A stretch of DNA of 64,000 bases, taken from positions 1-64,000 of the forward strand of contig NZ_SSXE01000006.1 in the NCBI RefSeq assembly GCF_021699195.1, read 5' to 3'. This stretch comes from Nonomuraea sp. MG754425. Its GTDB lineage: Bacteria; Actinomycetota; Actinomycetes; Streptosporangiales; Streptosporangiaceae. This document shows positions 15,650 through 24,280 of this stretch, piece by piece (position 1 is the stretch's first letter; each line of letters starts with the position of its first letter). Below the pieces are notes generated by a model. The model saw only the letters and a program-made list of their open reading frames with translations. It was not told where the DNA came from and ran no database searches. Made by a program: the position numbers and the translations under genes.

Positions 15650-17896
15650 TCAGTCCAGTAGCTCGAGCAGGTCGCGGTCGCCGCGTTCCCTGAGTTTGCC
15701 GAGCAGCTCAGGCAGCGGTGTGGGGCCGGACATGCCGATCCTGGTGGCGATCACCCTGGCCGCCTGGTCCCGGGTGCCGCCGGGGGCGGTGTACCCGACC
15801 AGGCGCAGCGCCTTGGTGATCTTCTCGGCCCCCTGGGCGGCGACCGGCAGGTGCCTGGCCCGCAGCACGCCCTCGTCCGAGAGCGTCAGGAACAGGTGGC
15901 CGCCCTCCCGGGCGCCCACGTCCATGAGGAGCCGTTCGATGCTCTGCAGACTCGGCGTGCCGTGCCAGACCATGGTCAGCTCGCCCGCGGCGCTCCTGAC
16001 CGTCCGGCTCTCGCCCGGCGACAGGCCCAGGTACGACGCGAACCCGGTCGGCAGCGCCGCCTCGCCACCGGCGAGCTGCTCGGCCGTGACGTCGATGCGC
16101 AGCCACCAGCGGCCGTCCGGCTGCCGGAAGCAGCACCGCGTCTGGGAGACGTCCTTCAGCGGCTGGTACGGCTGGTCCTGCTCGCCGTTGGCCTCCTGCG
16201 GGGCCGGCGGGGCCGTCGGGGTGAACGCCTGGAACTGCGGCGGCGTCTGGGCCGGGCCGAAGGCCGACCCCACCAGCTCCGCGGGCGGCTGCGACTGGTT
16301 CTTGTTCGGCTTGCGCTGCGGCAGCGGCGGCGGGGACTCCTGGGGCGGCGGGGCCAGCGTGGCCAGCACGAACTGCCACGCCGGGACCTCCAGCGCGCGG
16401 ATCTCCCTGTTGTGCCAGTCGGCCGCGCCGATCAGCTCCTCCTTGGGAGCGGCCGGGCCCAGCGTCTTGACCAGGTCCTCCAGGTGCGCCCGGTACGGGG
16501 CCGCCTCGTCGCTGGCCAGCCAGCGGTCCAGGCGGGCGCGCAGCTCGCCCTCGGTCGCGGAGATCTCGGCCGCGGGGACGGCGAACAACTTGGCGAGCTG
16601 GTCAACAGCCGAGGGCTGGTCGGTGAACACCCGGTTCTGCGCCACGGCCCAGGTCTTGTCGTCCAGGCCGGCGAACGCGGCCTCGATGAGCTCGGGCAGC
16701 TCCTTCGCGGCGGCGGGCTCCTGGCCGGCCCCGGGCTCGTCGTCCTCGAGTTCGTCCTCGGTCCGGGGTCCGTCGGTGTCACCGGCCCCGTGCGCGATCT
16801 CGGGCTCGTACGACTCGGGCTCGTGCGACTCGGCCTGGAGCGGCTGGGCCTGGAGCGGCTGGGCCTGGAGCGGCTGGGCCTCCTGGACGGCGGGCTCGTC
16901 GGCGGGGGCCGGCACGGGCTCGGGGGAGTCCGGCACGGACCCGGCCTCCGGCGTGACGGCGTCCTCGGCCCGCTCGGCCGCCTCGGGCTCGTCGGCGCCG
17001 GTCACCGGGCCGTCGTTGTCGACAGCGGCGGCGTCCTGCTGCTCGGCTGCGGCCTCCTCTGGGGCTTCCTCGCGGAAGCGCGCGTCCGCCTGCGGTTCGC
17101 CGGTCTCCTGAGGAGCGGGGACGTCCTCGATCTCCTCGTCGAGGACGTGCACGATCCGTACGACCGGCTCGTCCTCCACATGAGGCGCGGGCTCCTCGGC
17201 GGCCTCAGCGGCGTGCTGCGCGGCGACCGGCTCCGGAGCCTCCTCCGCGCCCGCCTCCTCGCCCTCCGGCCCGGCAGCGGCGGGCTCAGGCTCGTCTGCG
17301 GCGCGCGAGCGCTCGACCGGCTCCTGCGCGACAGGCGCGACAGGTGTGGCAGGCGCGACGGGCTCGACCGGCTCGGCGACCACGACAGGTTCGACGGCCG
17401 CGGCGGGCTCGGCGACCACGACGGGCTCGGCGGATGCGGCGGATGCGGCGGATGCGGCGGGCCGGGGCGCGGCGGGCGCATCGGCGCCGCGCGGATGCGC
17501 GAGCCGCACCAGGACGGCGGAGAACAGCGTGCTCAGCACCGGCCGCGCCTGGATGAAGGGCTGGTCCACCAGCTCCCTGCCGGTCAGCGAGAGCAGCCCG
17601 GCCCACGACCCGGCCCGGTCGAGCGCGATGGCGACGGCGGGCTCGTCGGCCTCCTCCGGGTCCAGGACGTGCAGCGCCGGCAGCACGTCGCCCACCGCCG
17701 CCGCGGGCCAGTGCTCCAGGGCGATCTCCGTCAGCAGCTCACCCAGCGAGTCGGGGCCGATCGCCGCCAGCACGCGCGGTATGGGCAAACTGCGCCACCA
17801 CGCATCCGGCAGGTCCGGCTGCCCGGTGAGTAGCGTGATCGTCGACGCGTCGCTCCACCTCAACGGTGGTACGAGGTCGCTCAGGCAGAAGTTCAT
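15650..17896 (-). CDS. Paralog of the sigma-like DNA-binding protein, with long low-complexity linker
   Basis: A 748-residue protein whose N-terminal (MNFCLSDLVPPLRW) and C-terminal regions match the protein at 11893-13755. Between them, residues about 140-395, lies an Ala/Glu/Pro/Val-rich linker with repeats such as EPVVVAEP and three tandem PLQAQ units. The sigma-like HTH region around residue 400 is present but its recognition helix is degenerate (LAKLFAVPAAEISATEGEL), and the two central winged helices are missing. The last 170 residues (LPTGFASYLGLSPGES and LRERGDRDLLELLD) keep the pseudobarrel-like domain. Start ATG 17896 is set by alignment with the paralog. It is the first gene of the cluster. 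Confidence 0.75.
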   Translation of the reverse strand: MNFCLSDLVPPLRWSDASTITLLTGQPDLPDAWWRSLPIPRVLAAIGPDSLGELLTEIALEHWPAAAVGDVLPALHVLDPEEADEPAVAIALDRAGSWAGLLSLTGRELVDQPFIQARPVLSTLFSAVLVRLAHPRGADAPAAPRPAASAASAASAEPVVVAEPAAAVEPVVVAEPVEPVAPATPVAPVAQEPVERSRAADEPEPAAAGPEGEEAGAEEAPEPVAAQHAAEAAEEPAPHVEDEPVVRIVHVLDEEIEDVPAPQETGEPQADARFREEAPEEAAAEQQDAAAVDNDGPVTGADEPEAAERAEDAVTPEAGSVPDSPEPVPAPADEPAVQEAQPLQAQPLQAQPLQAESHEPESYEPEIAHGAGDTDGPRTEDELEDDEPGAGQEPAAAKELPELIEAAFAGLDDKTWAVAQNRVFTDQPSAVDQLAKLFAVPAAEISATEGELRARLDRWLASDEAAPYRAHLEDLVKTLGPAAPKEELIGAADWHNREIRALEVPAWQFVLATLAPPPQESPPPLPQRKPNKNQSQPPAELVGSAFGPAQTPPQFQAFTPTAPPAPQEANGEQDQPYQPLKDVSQTRCCFRQPDGRWWLRIDVTAEQLAGGEAALPTGFASYLGLSPGESRTVRSAAGELTMVWHGTPSLQSIERLLMDVGAREGGHLFLTLSDEGVLRARHLPVAAQGAEKITKALRLVGYTAPGGTRDQAARVIATRIGMSGPTPLPELLGKLRERGDRDLLELLD

Positions 17897-18004
17897 CCCG
17901 TTCCGTTCACCCCTCACGCCGCCGCAGCGGTGCAGCCATAATCTCGCCGCCCACGGAACAGACCATAGTCCGGCAAATCAGCCCTACGCATCATGCTCGA
18001 CGCA

Positions 18005-18781
18005 TCAACGCCGAACAGCGGCAAAGCGTAGACGCACGTAGTCGGCCATCCAGCCAGTCTCCCTGCGAAGCGCGGGCGCGGCCAGTTCGTTCACGCGCCG
18101 GAGCAGGGGCTCCACGATCTCGGGGGGAAGCCCTTCGAGCACCGATGCGGCGAACATGCGCACCCAGTCGGCGGCCCCGCCGGGGCACTCGTCCAGGGAG
18201 GTCGGCCGGTCGAAGTATTCGAGCAACCTGACGACGAACCCCTCCTGCTCGAGGCGGCGGGCGTACTCCGCAGGCGTGGGAAAGTACCACGGGAGGTCGG
18301 GTTCGCGCAGGCCGTACTCCCGCCAGGCGGTCAGCATCGCGGCGGTCAGCTCGGCGCAGTTGCCGGCCCCGCCCATCTCCGCGACGAAGCGTCCGCCAGG
18401 CTTGAGAGCCTCGCGGACGCTGGCGATCACGGCGCCGGGGTCGCGGGTCATCCAGTGCAGGGCCGCGTTGGACAGGACCGCGTCGTACGGGTCCACGACC
18501 GTGAAGTCGTGCCCGTCTCCGACGATGAAGTCGATGCCCGGATACTGGGCGAGCGCCTTGTTGATCATGGCGGCCGAGCCGTCGATCCCGAGGACCTCGG
18601 CGCCCCTGGAGGCGAGCTGCGCCGTCAGCACCCCGGTCCCGCACCCGAGGTCGAGCACGCGCTCGCCGGGGCGCGGGTCCAGCAGGTCGACCAGTGGCGC
18701 ACCCTGCGTGGAGACGTAGCCGAAGCTGCTGTCGTAGGCGCGACTGTTCCACCGCTCCAGGCTCGGTGTGTCGTATCGCAA
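18005..18781 (-). CDS. Class I SAM-dependent methyltransferase (trans-aconitate methyltransferase-like)
   Basis: A 258-residue Rossmann methyltransferase. Motif I is VLDLGCGTG (about residue 42), the acidic residue binding ribose is in VLGIDGS, motif II is YDAVLSNAALHWM and post-motif is ALKPGGRFVAEMGG. The NAALHWM segment is typical of trans-aconitate 2-methyltransferase relatives that methylate small carboxylates. The start is a TTG at 18781, chosen by homology with only a weak GAG upstream. It precedes the helicase cluster by 108 bp on the same strand and may or may not be part of it. Confidence 0.85.
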   Translation of the reverse strand: MRYDTPSLERWNSRAYDSSFGYVSTQGAPLVDLLDPRPGERVLDLGCGTGVLTAQLASRGAEVLGIDGSAAMINKALAQYPGIDFIVGDGHDFTVVDPYDAVLSNAALHWMTRDPGAVIASVREALKPGGRFVAEMGGAGNCAELTAAMLTAWREYGLREPDLPWYFPTPAEYARRLEQEGFVVRLLEYFDRPTSLDECPGGAADWVRMFAASVLEGLPPEIVEPLLRRVNELAAPALRRETGWMADYVRLRFAAVRR

Positions 18782-18883
18782 GACGATCAGCTCACATTCG
18801 ATCAGACATCGGGCCCCCGTGGCCGTGCTGTCTGTTCACTTTAGAGCCTGATCGTCCCTACGACATATCAAGTCACTTCGCAC

Positions 18884-19957
18884 TCATCCCACGCTCTTCG
18901 CCCACTCCTTCTTCAGGTACGCCTTCGCCGCGTCTGCCTGCGGAATCGTCATGAGCACCGGCGGGCCGGGCGCCTTGGGCAGTTTCGCGGCCTGCTCGGT
19001 GTCGAGCGTGCCCCTCATGAGCATCGCCTCGCCGCGCGCCGGCCGGGCGAAGCCCTTCTGGAGCAGGTTCTGGCCCTCGTCGGAGAACAGGAACTCCTGC
19101 CACAGCCGGGCCGCCGCGGGATGCGGGGCGGCCTTGGCGATCGCCTGGACGTGGTACTCGCCGAGCGCCGCGTCGCGCGGGATCGTCACCTGCCAGGCGT
19201 CGGGGTGGTTCGCGCCGCGGGCCGCGTTGAGGTGGTCCCAGGCGATGATCACGTTGGCCTTGGCCGGTTCGGTGAGCCGGCCGGCCTGCTTGAGCTTGGT
19301 GAACAGCGCCACGCCCCGCTCAGCTTCGGGCACCCCGGCCTGCATCGAGGCCGCCATGACGCCGTCGAAGGCCGCCGCCGAGCGCAGCGGGTCGCCGTCG
19401 AGCGCGACCTGGTAGCCGGGCTGGAGCAGGTCGGCGAAGGAAGCCGGCGGCTTGACCGCGCGCGGGTCGTACCCGATGGAGGTGTAGCCGCCGTAGGCGG
19501 CGTACCAGGCGCCGGCCGGGTCCTTGACGTGGTCGGGCAGATCCTGCCAGCCCTGCACCTTGTACGGGGCGAAGCGGTCGGCCCCCGAGACGGCCATGTC
19601 CAGGTTCAGGTCGAACACGTCGGGTTTGAGCTTGGCGGCGATGTCGAGCTGCCGCCCGCTGCTCGCCCCTGGCTCCAACTGGTTGACCTTGATGTCGTAC
19701 TTGTCGGCGAAGGTGTCGATGATCTCGCCGTAGTTGACCCAGTCGCGGGGCAGGCCGATCACGTTCAGCTCACCCTCGCGTTTGGCAGCCTCGGCCAGGC
19801 GCTCCATGGAGCCGAAGCCGGTCTTCATCGACCCGGCCTGGACGTTGACCGGCGGCTGGTTCTTGGTCTCCGCGGTGGTGGTGGAGTCCGTGGACGACGC
19901 GCCGCATCCGGCGCTGGCGAGGATGGCTGCTGCGGCGGCGCAGGTACGTACAGTCAC
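18884..19957 (-). CDS. ABC transporter solute-binding lipoprotein
   Basis: A 357-residue extracellular binding protein. A short signal (RTCAAAAAILASAGC) ends in Cys with a non-canonical lipobox (SAGC). The mature part begins with a Ser/Thr linker and continues as a type 2 periplasmic-binding fold of the polyamine/iron kind (LAEAAKREGELNVIGLP, then a late ARLWQEFLFSDEGQNLLQKG typical of this group). It would capture a small ligand for an importer, but no permease or ATPase gene is nearby. Start GTG 19957 lies 17 bp after the stop of the upstream small gene. Confidence 0.85.
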   Translation of the reverse strand: MTVRTCAAAAAILASAGCGASSTDSTTTAETKNQPPVNVQAGSMKTGFGSMERLAEAAKREGELNVIGLPRDWVNYGEIIDTFADKYDIKVNQLEPGASSGRQLDIAAKLKPDVFDLNLDMAVSGADRFAPYKVQGWQDLPDHVKDPAGAWYAAYGGYTSIGYDPRAVKPPASFADLLQPGYQVALDGDPLRSAAAFDGVMAASMQAGVPEAERGVALFTKLKQAGRLTEPAKANVIIAWDHLNAARGANHPDAWQVTIPRDAALGEYHVQAIAKAAPHPAAARLWQEFLFSDEGQNLLQKGFARPARGEAMLMRGTLDTEQAAKLPKAPGPPVLMTIPQADAAKAYLKKEWAKSVG

Positions 19958-19974
19958 ACAACAAATACTTACTG

Positions 19975-20205
19975 CTACATTCGCCCAGGTCGAGGAGGCG
20001 CGGCCGGAACGACTTTGGCGGCGACGAGGCTCTCTTCGGGGATGGCCACCACAGTGCCGTCCCTTTTGCGAACTTCGAGTACTCCGTCCGCCCACGACAC
20101 GAGAATGCCGACCGCGTCTCGAAACCCGCCGGGAACCCGGCTGCGCGTGGTGATCCGGGCCCCTATGTCCAGGCTTGTGATGGAGATGACAAGGCGTGCG
20201 GCCAC
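19975..20205 (-). CDS. Small SH3-like domain protein
   Basis: A 76-residue beta-rich protein: LGARITTRSRVPGG-like start, then DAVGILVSWADGVLEVRKRDG and IPEESLVAAKVVPAAPP. The pattern matches the N-terminal SH3-like domain that precedes GNAT acetyltransferase domains in Rv0428c-type actinobacterial proteins, which are often next to the ferredoxin gene. Here a stop codon follows directly and no acetyltransferase domain is found downstream, so it is either a stand-alone domain or a remnant. GTG start with a gagggg element about 9 nt upstream. Divergent from fdxA. Confidence 0.65.
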   Translation of the reverse strand: MAARLVISITSLDIGARITTRSRVPGGFRDAVGILVSWADGVLEVRKRDGTVVAIPEESLVAAKVVPAAPPRPGRM

Positions 20206-20311
20206 GAGTTTGCCCCCCTCCGTTTCGGCCAGCAGGCAAGCACGGCAATACTAGGGCGTAGCAAACCGCGGTCAGAGTCGTGCCATGGTGCTGGAGAAGA
20301 AGGAGCTCGAG

Positions 20312-20638
20312 GTGACCTACGTCATCGCGCAGCCTTGCGTGGACGTCCTGGACAAGGCGTGCATCGAGGAATGCCCCGTCGATTGCATCTACGAGGGCGA
20401 GCGCATGCTTTATATCCACCCCGACGAGTGCGTGGACTGCGGCGCGTGCGAGCCGGTGTGCCCCGTCGAGGCGATTTTCTACGAGGACGACCTTCCCGAG
20501 CAGTGGAAGGATTTCTACAAGGCGAACGTGGACTTCTTCGAAGACCTCGGCTCGCCCGGCGGGGCCTCCAAGGTCGGCAAGATCGACAAGGACCACCCGG
20601 TGGTGTCCGCCCTGCCGCCGCAGGGCGAGGACCACTGA
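20312..20638 (+). CDS. 7Fe ferredoxin FdxA
   Basis: A 108-residue seven-iron ferredoxin carrying [3Fe-4S] and [4Fe-4S] clusters. The first Cys set is in [20 protein letters not shown] and the second in [16 protein letters not shown]. The acidic C-terminal extension ([16 protein letters not shown]) is typical of actinobacterial FdxA. It is a low-potential electron carrier, often a redox partner of cytochromes P450. Start GTG 20312 is fixed by aaggag with 6-nt spacing; an ATG 27 nt upstream is a false start. It is followed by dapC after 108 bp with a small ctgacg/cgtcag hairpin at the stop codon. Confidence 0.95.
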   Translation: MTYVIAQPCVDVLDKACIEECPVDCIYEGERMLYIHPDECVDCGACEPVCPVEAIFYEDDLPEQWKDFYKANVDFFEDLGSPGGASKVGKIDKDHPVVSALPPQGEDH

Positions 20639-20746
20639 CGAGTCCCGTCAGCACCGTGCGCGGGGGCATCCGGCGGCTGCGGATGCGCCCGTTCGCACGG
20701 CGTGCGCCCGCGCCGCAGTACGGCAACCCGAACACCCTGGAGAATC

Positions 20747-21817
20747 GTGAACAAGCTGCCTGACTTCCCCTGGGATCGGCTGGAGCCGTACAAGGAGCGC
20801 GCTCAGGCGCACCCCGACGGGATCGTCGACCTGTCGATCGGCACACCCGTCGACCCCGTGCCGCAGCTCGTCCAGGACGCGCTCGCGCAGGCGTCCGACA
20901 GCCCCGGCTACCCGTTCACGCACGGCACCAGGGCGCTGCGCGAGGCCGCCGCCGGCTGGCTGGCCCGCAGGCACGGCGTGACCGTCGAGCAGCAGGACGT
21001 GCTCCCGCTGCTCGGCTCCAAGGAGTTCGTCGCCTGGCTGCCCACCTACCTGGGCGCCAGGCGCGTGGTCTTCCCCGAACTGGCCTACCCCACCTACGAC
21101 GTGGGCGCCCGGCTGGCCGGGGCGAGCGGCACGGCCTCCGACAGCACGCTCGCGCTCGGTCCCGAGCCCGTCGACCTCGTCTGGGTCAACTCGCCGGGCA
21201 ACCCCACGGGCCGCGTGCTGCCCGCCGAGCACCTGCGCAAGGTCGTCGACTGGGCCCGCGAGCGCGGCGCGGTCGTGGCCTCCGACGAGTGCTACATCGA
21301 ACTCGGCTGGGAGGAACAGCCGGTCTCGATCCTGCACCCCGACGTCTGCGGCGGCTCTCACGAGGGGCTGCTCGCCGTCCACTCGCTCTCCAAGCGCTCC
21401 AACCTGGCCGGCTACCGCGCCGGGTTCGTGACGGGCGATCCCGTCCTGGTCAAGCGGCTGCTGGAGACACGCAAGCACGCGGGCATGCTCATGCCCCAGC
21501 CCGTCCAGGCGGCGATGACGGTCGCGTTCGGCGACGACGAGCACGCCGACCGGCAGCGCGAGCGCTACGCCGCCCGCCGCGCCCTGCTGCGCCCCGCCCT
21601 GGAGAAGGCCGGGTGGAGCATCGACCACTCGACGGCGGGCCTGTACTTCTGGGCGTCGAACGGGCAGAGCGCCTGGGATCAGGTCGGCAAGCTTTCCGAA
21701 ATCGGGATTTTGGTCGCCCCCGGTGAGTTCTACGGATCCGCAGGTGAGCGGCACATCCGCATCGCCGTCACCGCCACCGACGAACGGATCGGTGCGGCGG
21801 TGCGCCGCCTCCAGTAG
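20747..21817 (+). CDS. Succinyldiaminopimelate transaminase DapC
   Basis: A 356-residue class I PLP aminotransferase. Substrate-entry motif LSIGTPVDPVP, NSPGNPTGRVLP with the PLP-phosphate region, SDECYIELGW, and the Schiff-base Lys in HSLSKRSNLAGYRAGF. It converts N-succinyl-2-amino-6-ketopimelate to N-succinyl-LL-diaminopimelate, feeding lysine and peptidoglycan. Start GTG 20747 has ggag 4 nt upstream. The pathway continues with dapD and dapE about 1.6 kb downstream, interrupted by two unrelated genes. Confidence 0.93.
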   Translation: MNKLPDFPWDRLEPYKERAQAHPDGIVDLSIGTPVDPVPQLVQDALAQASDSPGYPFTHGTRALREAAAGWLARRHGVTVEQQDVLPLLGSKEFVAWLPTYLGARRVVFPELAYPTYDVGARLAGASGTASDSTLALGPEPVDLVWVNSPGNPTGRVLPAEHLRKVVDWARERGAVVASDECYIELGWEEQPVSILHPDVCGGSHEGLLAVHSLSKRSNLAGYRAGFVTGDPVLVKRLLETRKHAGMLMPQPVQAAMTVAFGDDEHADRQRERYAARRALLRPALEKAGWSIDHSTAGLYFWASNGQSAWDQVGKLSEIGILVAPGEFYGSAGERHIRIAVTATDERIGAAVRRLQ

Positions 21818-21908
21818 GATCGCCCGTCGAAGCCCGGCGAATGGGCTCGCACGCATACATAAATAAGGGCTAACGCCGAGGCAGACCGCGAGTGGAGCGA
21901 GCTGATCG

Positions 21909-22568
21909 ATGAGCGTGACCTCCATGGTCGTACTCGGACTGAGCATCGCCACCGTCCTGCTGCTGCTCGGGGCCTTCTGGGCCACGATGCGGCCGGACAG
22001 GAGGGGCCGCCGCGCCGGCGCGCGGCCCGCCGAGGTCGCTCCCGCCGAGGCCCCGCTGGCGGCGCCGGTGAGCGCCCCGGGGCAGGCCGGCACCGACTAC
22101 ACCGACCCGCGCACGATCCGGGTGGGCGACCGGATCGAGGTGCTCGGGGCTCCCTCACGGGTGCTGGGCGTCATGCACGTCTCGTGGCAGGGCCAGCAGT
22201 GGGTCGAGTTCCTGCTGCGCGACGGCACGCGGCGGTCGCAGTGGTTGTCGATCGAGGTGGTGGCGGGCAGCCCGCCGCATCTTGAGGTGCAGCTCTGGAA
22301 CGATGTGCCGACGCAGGGCATGGTGCCGGCCAAGAGCATGCTCATCATGGAGGGCGTCGAGTTCTTCCCGATCGAGCGGGGCACCGCCGCCTTCCGCAGC
22401 GAGGGCGAGACCGGCCACCCCGACCGGGGGCTGCTCGACTTCGCCGACTACCGGGCCTCCGACGGGCGGCTGCTGTCCTTCGAACGCGTCCAGGGCGGCT
22501 CCTGGACGGCCGGCTACGCCCAGCCGCTCCCGCCGGGCTCCATCTCCATCGTCCGCCGCGCCTCCTGA
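21909..22568 (+). CDS. Membrane-anchored DUF4178 protein
   Basis: A 219-residue protein with one N-terminal membrane helix (MVVLGLSIATVLLLLGAFWA), a Pro/Ala-rich linker and a cytosolic or exposed DUF4178-like domain from about residue 60: IRVGDRIEVLG, WVEFLLRDGTRRSQWLSIE, and GTAAFRSEGETG. The function of DUF4178 is not known to me; it recurs near spermidine-synthase-like and envelope proteins. The ATG start follows gagcgag. The 90-bp gap before it contains an A/T-rich stretch (catacataaataagg) unusual for this DNA and a good place for a promoter. Confidence 0.8.
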   Translation: MSVTSMVVLGLSIATVLLLLGAFWATMRPDRRGRRAGARPAEVAPAEAPLAAPVSAPGQAGTDYTDPRTIRVGDRIEVLGAPSRVLGVMHVSWQGQQWVEFLLRDGTRRSQWLSIEVVAGSPPHLEVQLWNDVPTQGMVPAKSMLIMEGVEFFPIERGTAAFRSEGETGHPDRGLLDFADYRASDGRLLSFERVQGGSWTAGYAQPLPPGSISIVRRAS

Positions 22569-22590
22569 CACCACGGGCGGCCCCGCGCCG

Positions 22591-23409
22591 TCAGGCGAGC
22601 TCGACCTTCCCCGCGCCGGCCGAGCCGCCCGGCCGCCACCCCTCCGCCTCGATGTCGTTGGACCAGGTGGCCCCGCTGTAGCCCACCCGGCTGAGCGCGT
22701 ACTTCTCGGCGTGCGCCACCCACCAGGAGGCCACCAGCCACCCCCGGCGCTTCGTGGTGATCGCCAGGCTGCCCAGCGCCCTGGTGAGCTGCTTGCGCGC
22801 CTCGACGGTCCTGGGCTGCGGCACGGGGCTCTTCTTGACGGGATACCAGCAGCGCACGGCCTGGGGCACCCGCCCCGTGAAGGCGGCGGCCAGGATCTTG
22901 GCGTCCGGCTCGTGCGGCGCGTACGCGTAACCCCCGGCCGAGCGCTGCACGGCCTGGGCCGCCTCGGCCAGCGGGATCTTCCGGTAGTCCTTCACCTTGA
23001 CCAGCGCGGCGAAGAACTTGTTGGTGGCGTACACGGGGTCCATGAGTTGCTTCTCGGTGCCCCATCCCTGGGACTCCCGCTGCTGGAACACGCCGACGGA
23101 GTCGCGGTCACCGTAGTCGAGGTTCTGGATCTTCGACTCCTGCAGCGCCGTGGCATACGCGATCACCACGGCCCGCTCGGGCAGCCTGCGCCGCGCCGCG
23201 ACGGCCGCGATGGTGGCGGAGATCTGGGCCTGCTCGGGAAGCAGGCTCAGGACGCCGTCGGGAGTCGTGACGACGCAGAAGGGCTCCTCCTGAACCAGTG
23301 GGGAGGGCACCCTCCGCATCAGGTGATAGAGGCCGGCGGAGACGCCCACGGCGAGCACGACGACGATGATCGCGATGGTGATGACTCCACGTGAGAAGCG
23401 CAGGCGCAC
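22591..23409 (-). CDS. Membrane-anchored lysozyme-like/heavy-metal-transporter-annotated protein
   Basis: A protein of about 272 residues with one N-terminal membrane helix (VITIAIIVVVLAVGVSAGLY) and an extracellular domain containing ALQESKIQNL and GDRDSVGVFQQRESQGWG, a goose-lysozyme/transglycosylase-like signature found in actinomycete proteins often mis-named heavy metal transporters. The catalytic Glu candidate is in LQESK. A longer frame begins with ATG 23448, which would overlap the dapD ATG base for base; GTG 23409 gives a short basic leader before the helix and avoids the clash. Neither start has a strong ribosome site. Confidence 0.75.
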   Translation of the reverse strand: MRLRFSRGVITIAIIVVVLAVGVSAGLYHLMRRVPSPLVQEEPFCVVTTPDGVLSLLPEQAQISATIAAVAARRRLPERAVVIAYATALQESKIQNLDYGDRDSVGVFQQRESQGWGTEKQLMDPVYATNKFFAALVKVKDYRKIPLAEAAQAVQRSAGGYAYAPHEPDAKILAAAFTGRVPQAVRCWYPVKKSPVPQPRTVEARKQLTRALGSLAITTKRRGWLVASWWVAHAEKYALSRVGYSGATWSNDIEAEGWRPGGSAGAGKVELA

Positions 23410-23446
23410 CCTGAAGAACCTACCCGGCCGGATAAGCTGCGAGGCC

Positions 23447-24280
23447 ATGAGTCACGTGAGCACCTCGTCACCGTTGCCCCCCGTGGTGGACGAGTTGTGG
23501 GAGCGCCGCGCCGAACTGTCGCCGGCCGACGCCGAGGCGCGCCACCTGGTGGTGGGCGCGGTGGACCTGCTCGACCGAGGCGAGGCCAGGGTCGCCGGCG
23601 TCGTGGACGACGAGGTCGTCGTGGACGAGCGGGCCAAGCGGGCCATCCTGCTCAGCTTCAAGGTGCTGGGCCTGGCCCGCTCGCAGGTGGGCGACTTCCA
23701 GCACCGCGACAGGCACCCGCTGAAGAGCTCCTTCGACGGCGTGCGGGTGGTGCCGGGCGCGATCGCGCGCTGGGGCTCGTACCTGGGGCCGGGCGTGGTG
23801 CTGATGCCGTCGTTCACGAACATCGGCGCGTACGTCGACTCCGGCACGATGGTCGACACCTGGGCCACCGTCGGATCGTGCGCCCAGATCGGCAAGAACG
23901 TACACCTGTCGGGCGGGGTGGGCATCGGCGGCGTGCTGGAGCCGCCCACCGCCGTGCCGGTCGTCGTCGAGGACGACGTGCTGATCGGCAGCCGGTCGAT
24001 GATCGTCGACGGGGCCAGGGTCGGCCAGGGGGCGGTCGTCGGGGCCGGGACGATCCTGTCCGCGTCCATCCCGGTGATCGACACCGAGACCGGCGAGGAA
24101 CTGGCCCGCGGCCGGATCCCCCCGTGGTGCGTGGCCGTGACGGGCACGCGGATGAAGGAGTTCCCCGGCGGCACGTTCGGCCTGCCGTGCGTGCTGGTGA
24201 TCAAGCGGCTGGAGCCGGGGCGGCGGCACGACAAGGCGGCGATCAACGCGACGCTGCGCGAACACGGAGTGAACACCTGA
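23447..24280 (+). CDS. Tetrahydrodipicolinate N-succinyltransferase DapD
   Basis: A 277-residue left-handed beta-helix acyltransferase of the actinobacterial DapD type. The hexapeptide-repeat region contains GAYVDSGTMVDTWATVGSC and HLSGGVGIGGVLEPP, and the C-terminal GTRMKEFPGGTFGLPC is conserved. It succinylates tetrahydrodipicolinate using succinyl-CoA. ATG 23447 has gagg 2 nt upstream, rather close. Its stop overlaps the dapE start by one base, so the two are translationally coupled. Confidence 0.95.
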   Translation: MSHVSTSSPLPPVVDELWERRAELSPADAEARHLVVGAVDLLDRGEARVAGVVDDEVVVDERAKRAILLSFKVLGLARSQVGDFQHRDRHPLKSSFDGVRVVPGAIARWGSYLGPGVVLMPSFTNIGAYVDSGTMVDTWATVGSCAQIGKNVHLSGGVGIGGVLEPPTAVPVVVEDDVLIGSRSMIVDGARVGQGAVVGAGTILSASIPVIDTETGEELARGRIPPWCVAVTGTRMKEFPGGTFGLPCVLVIKRLEPGRRHDKAAINATLREHGVNT

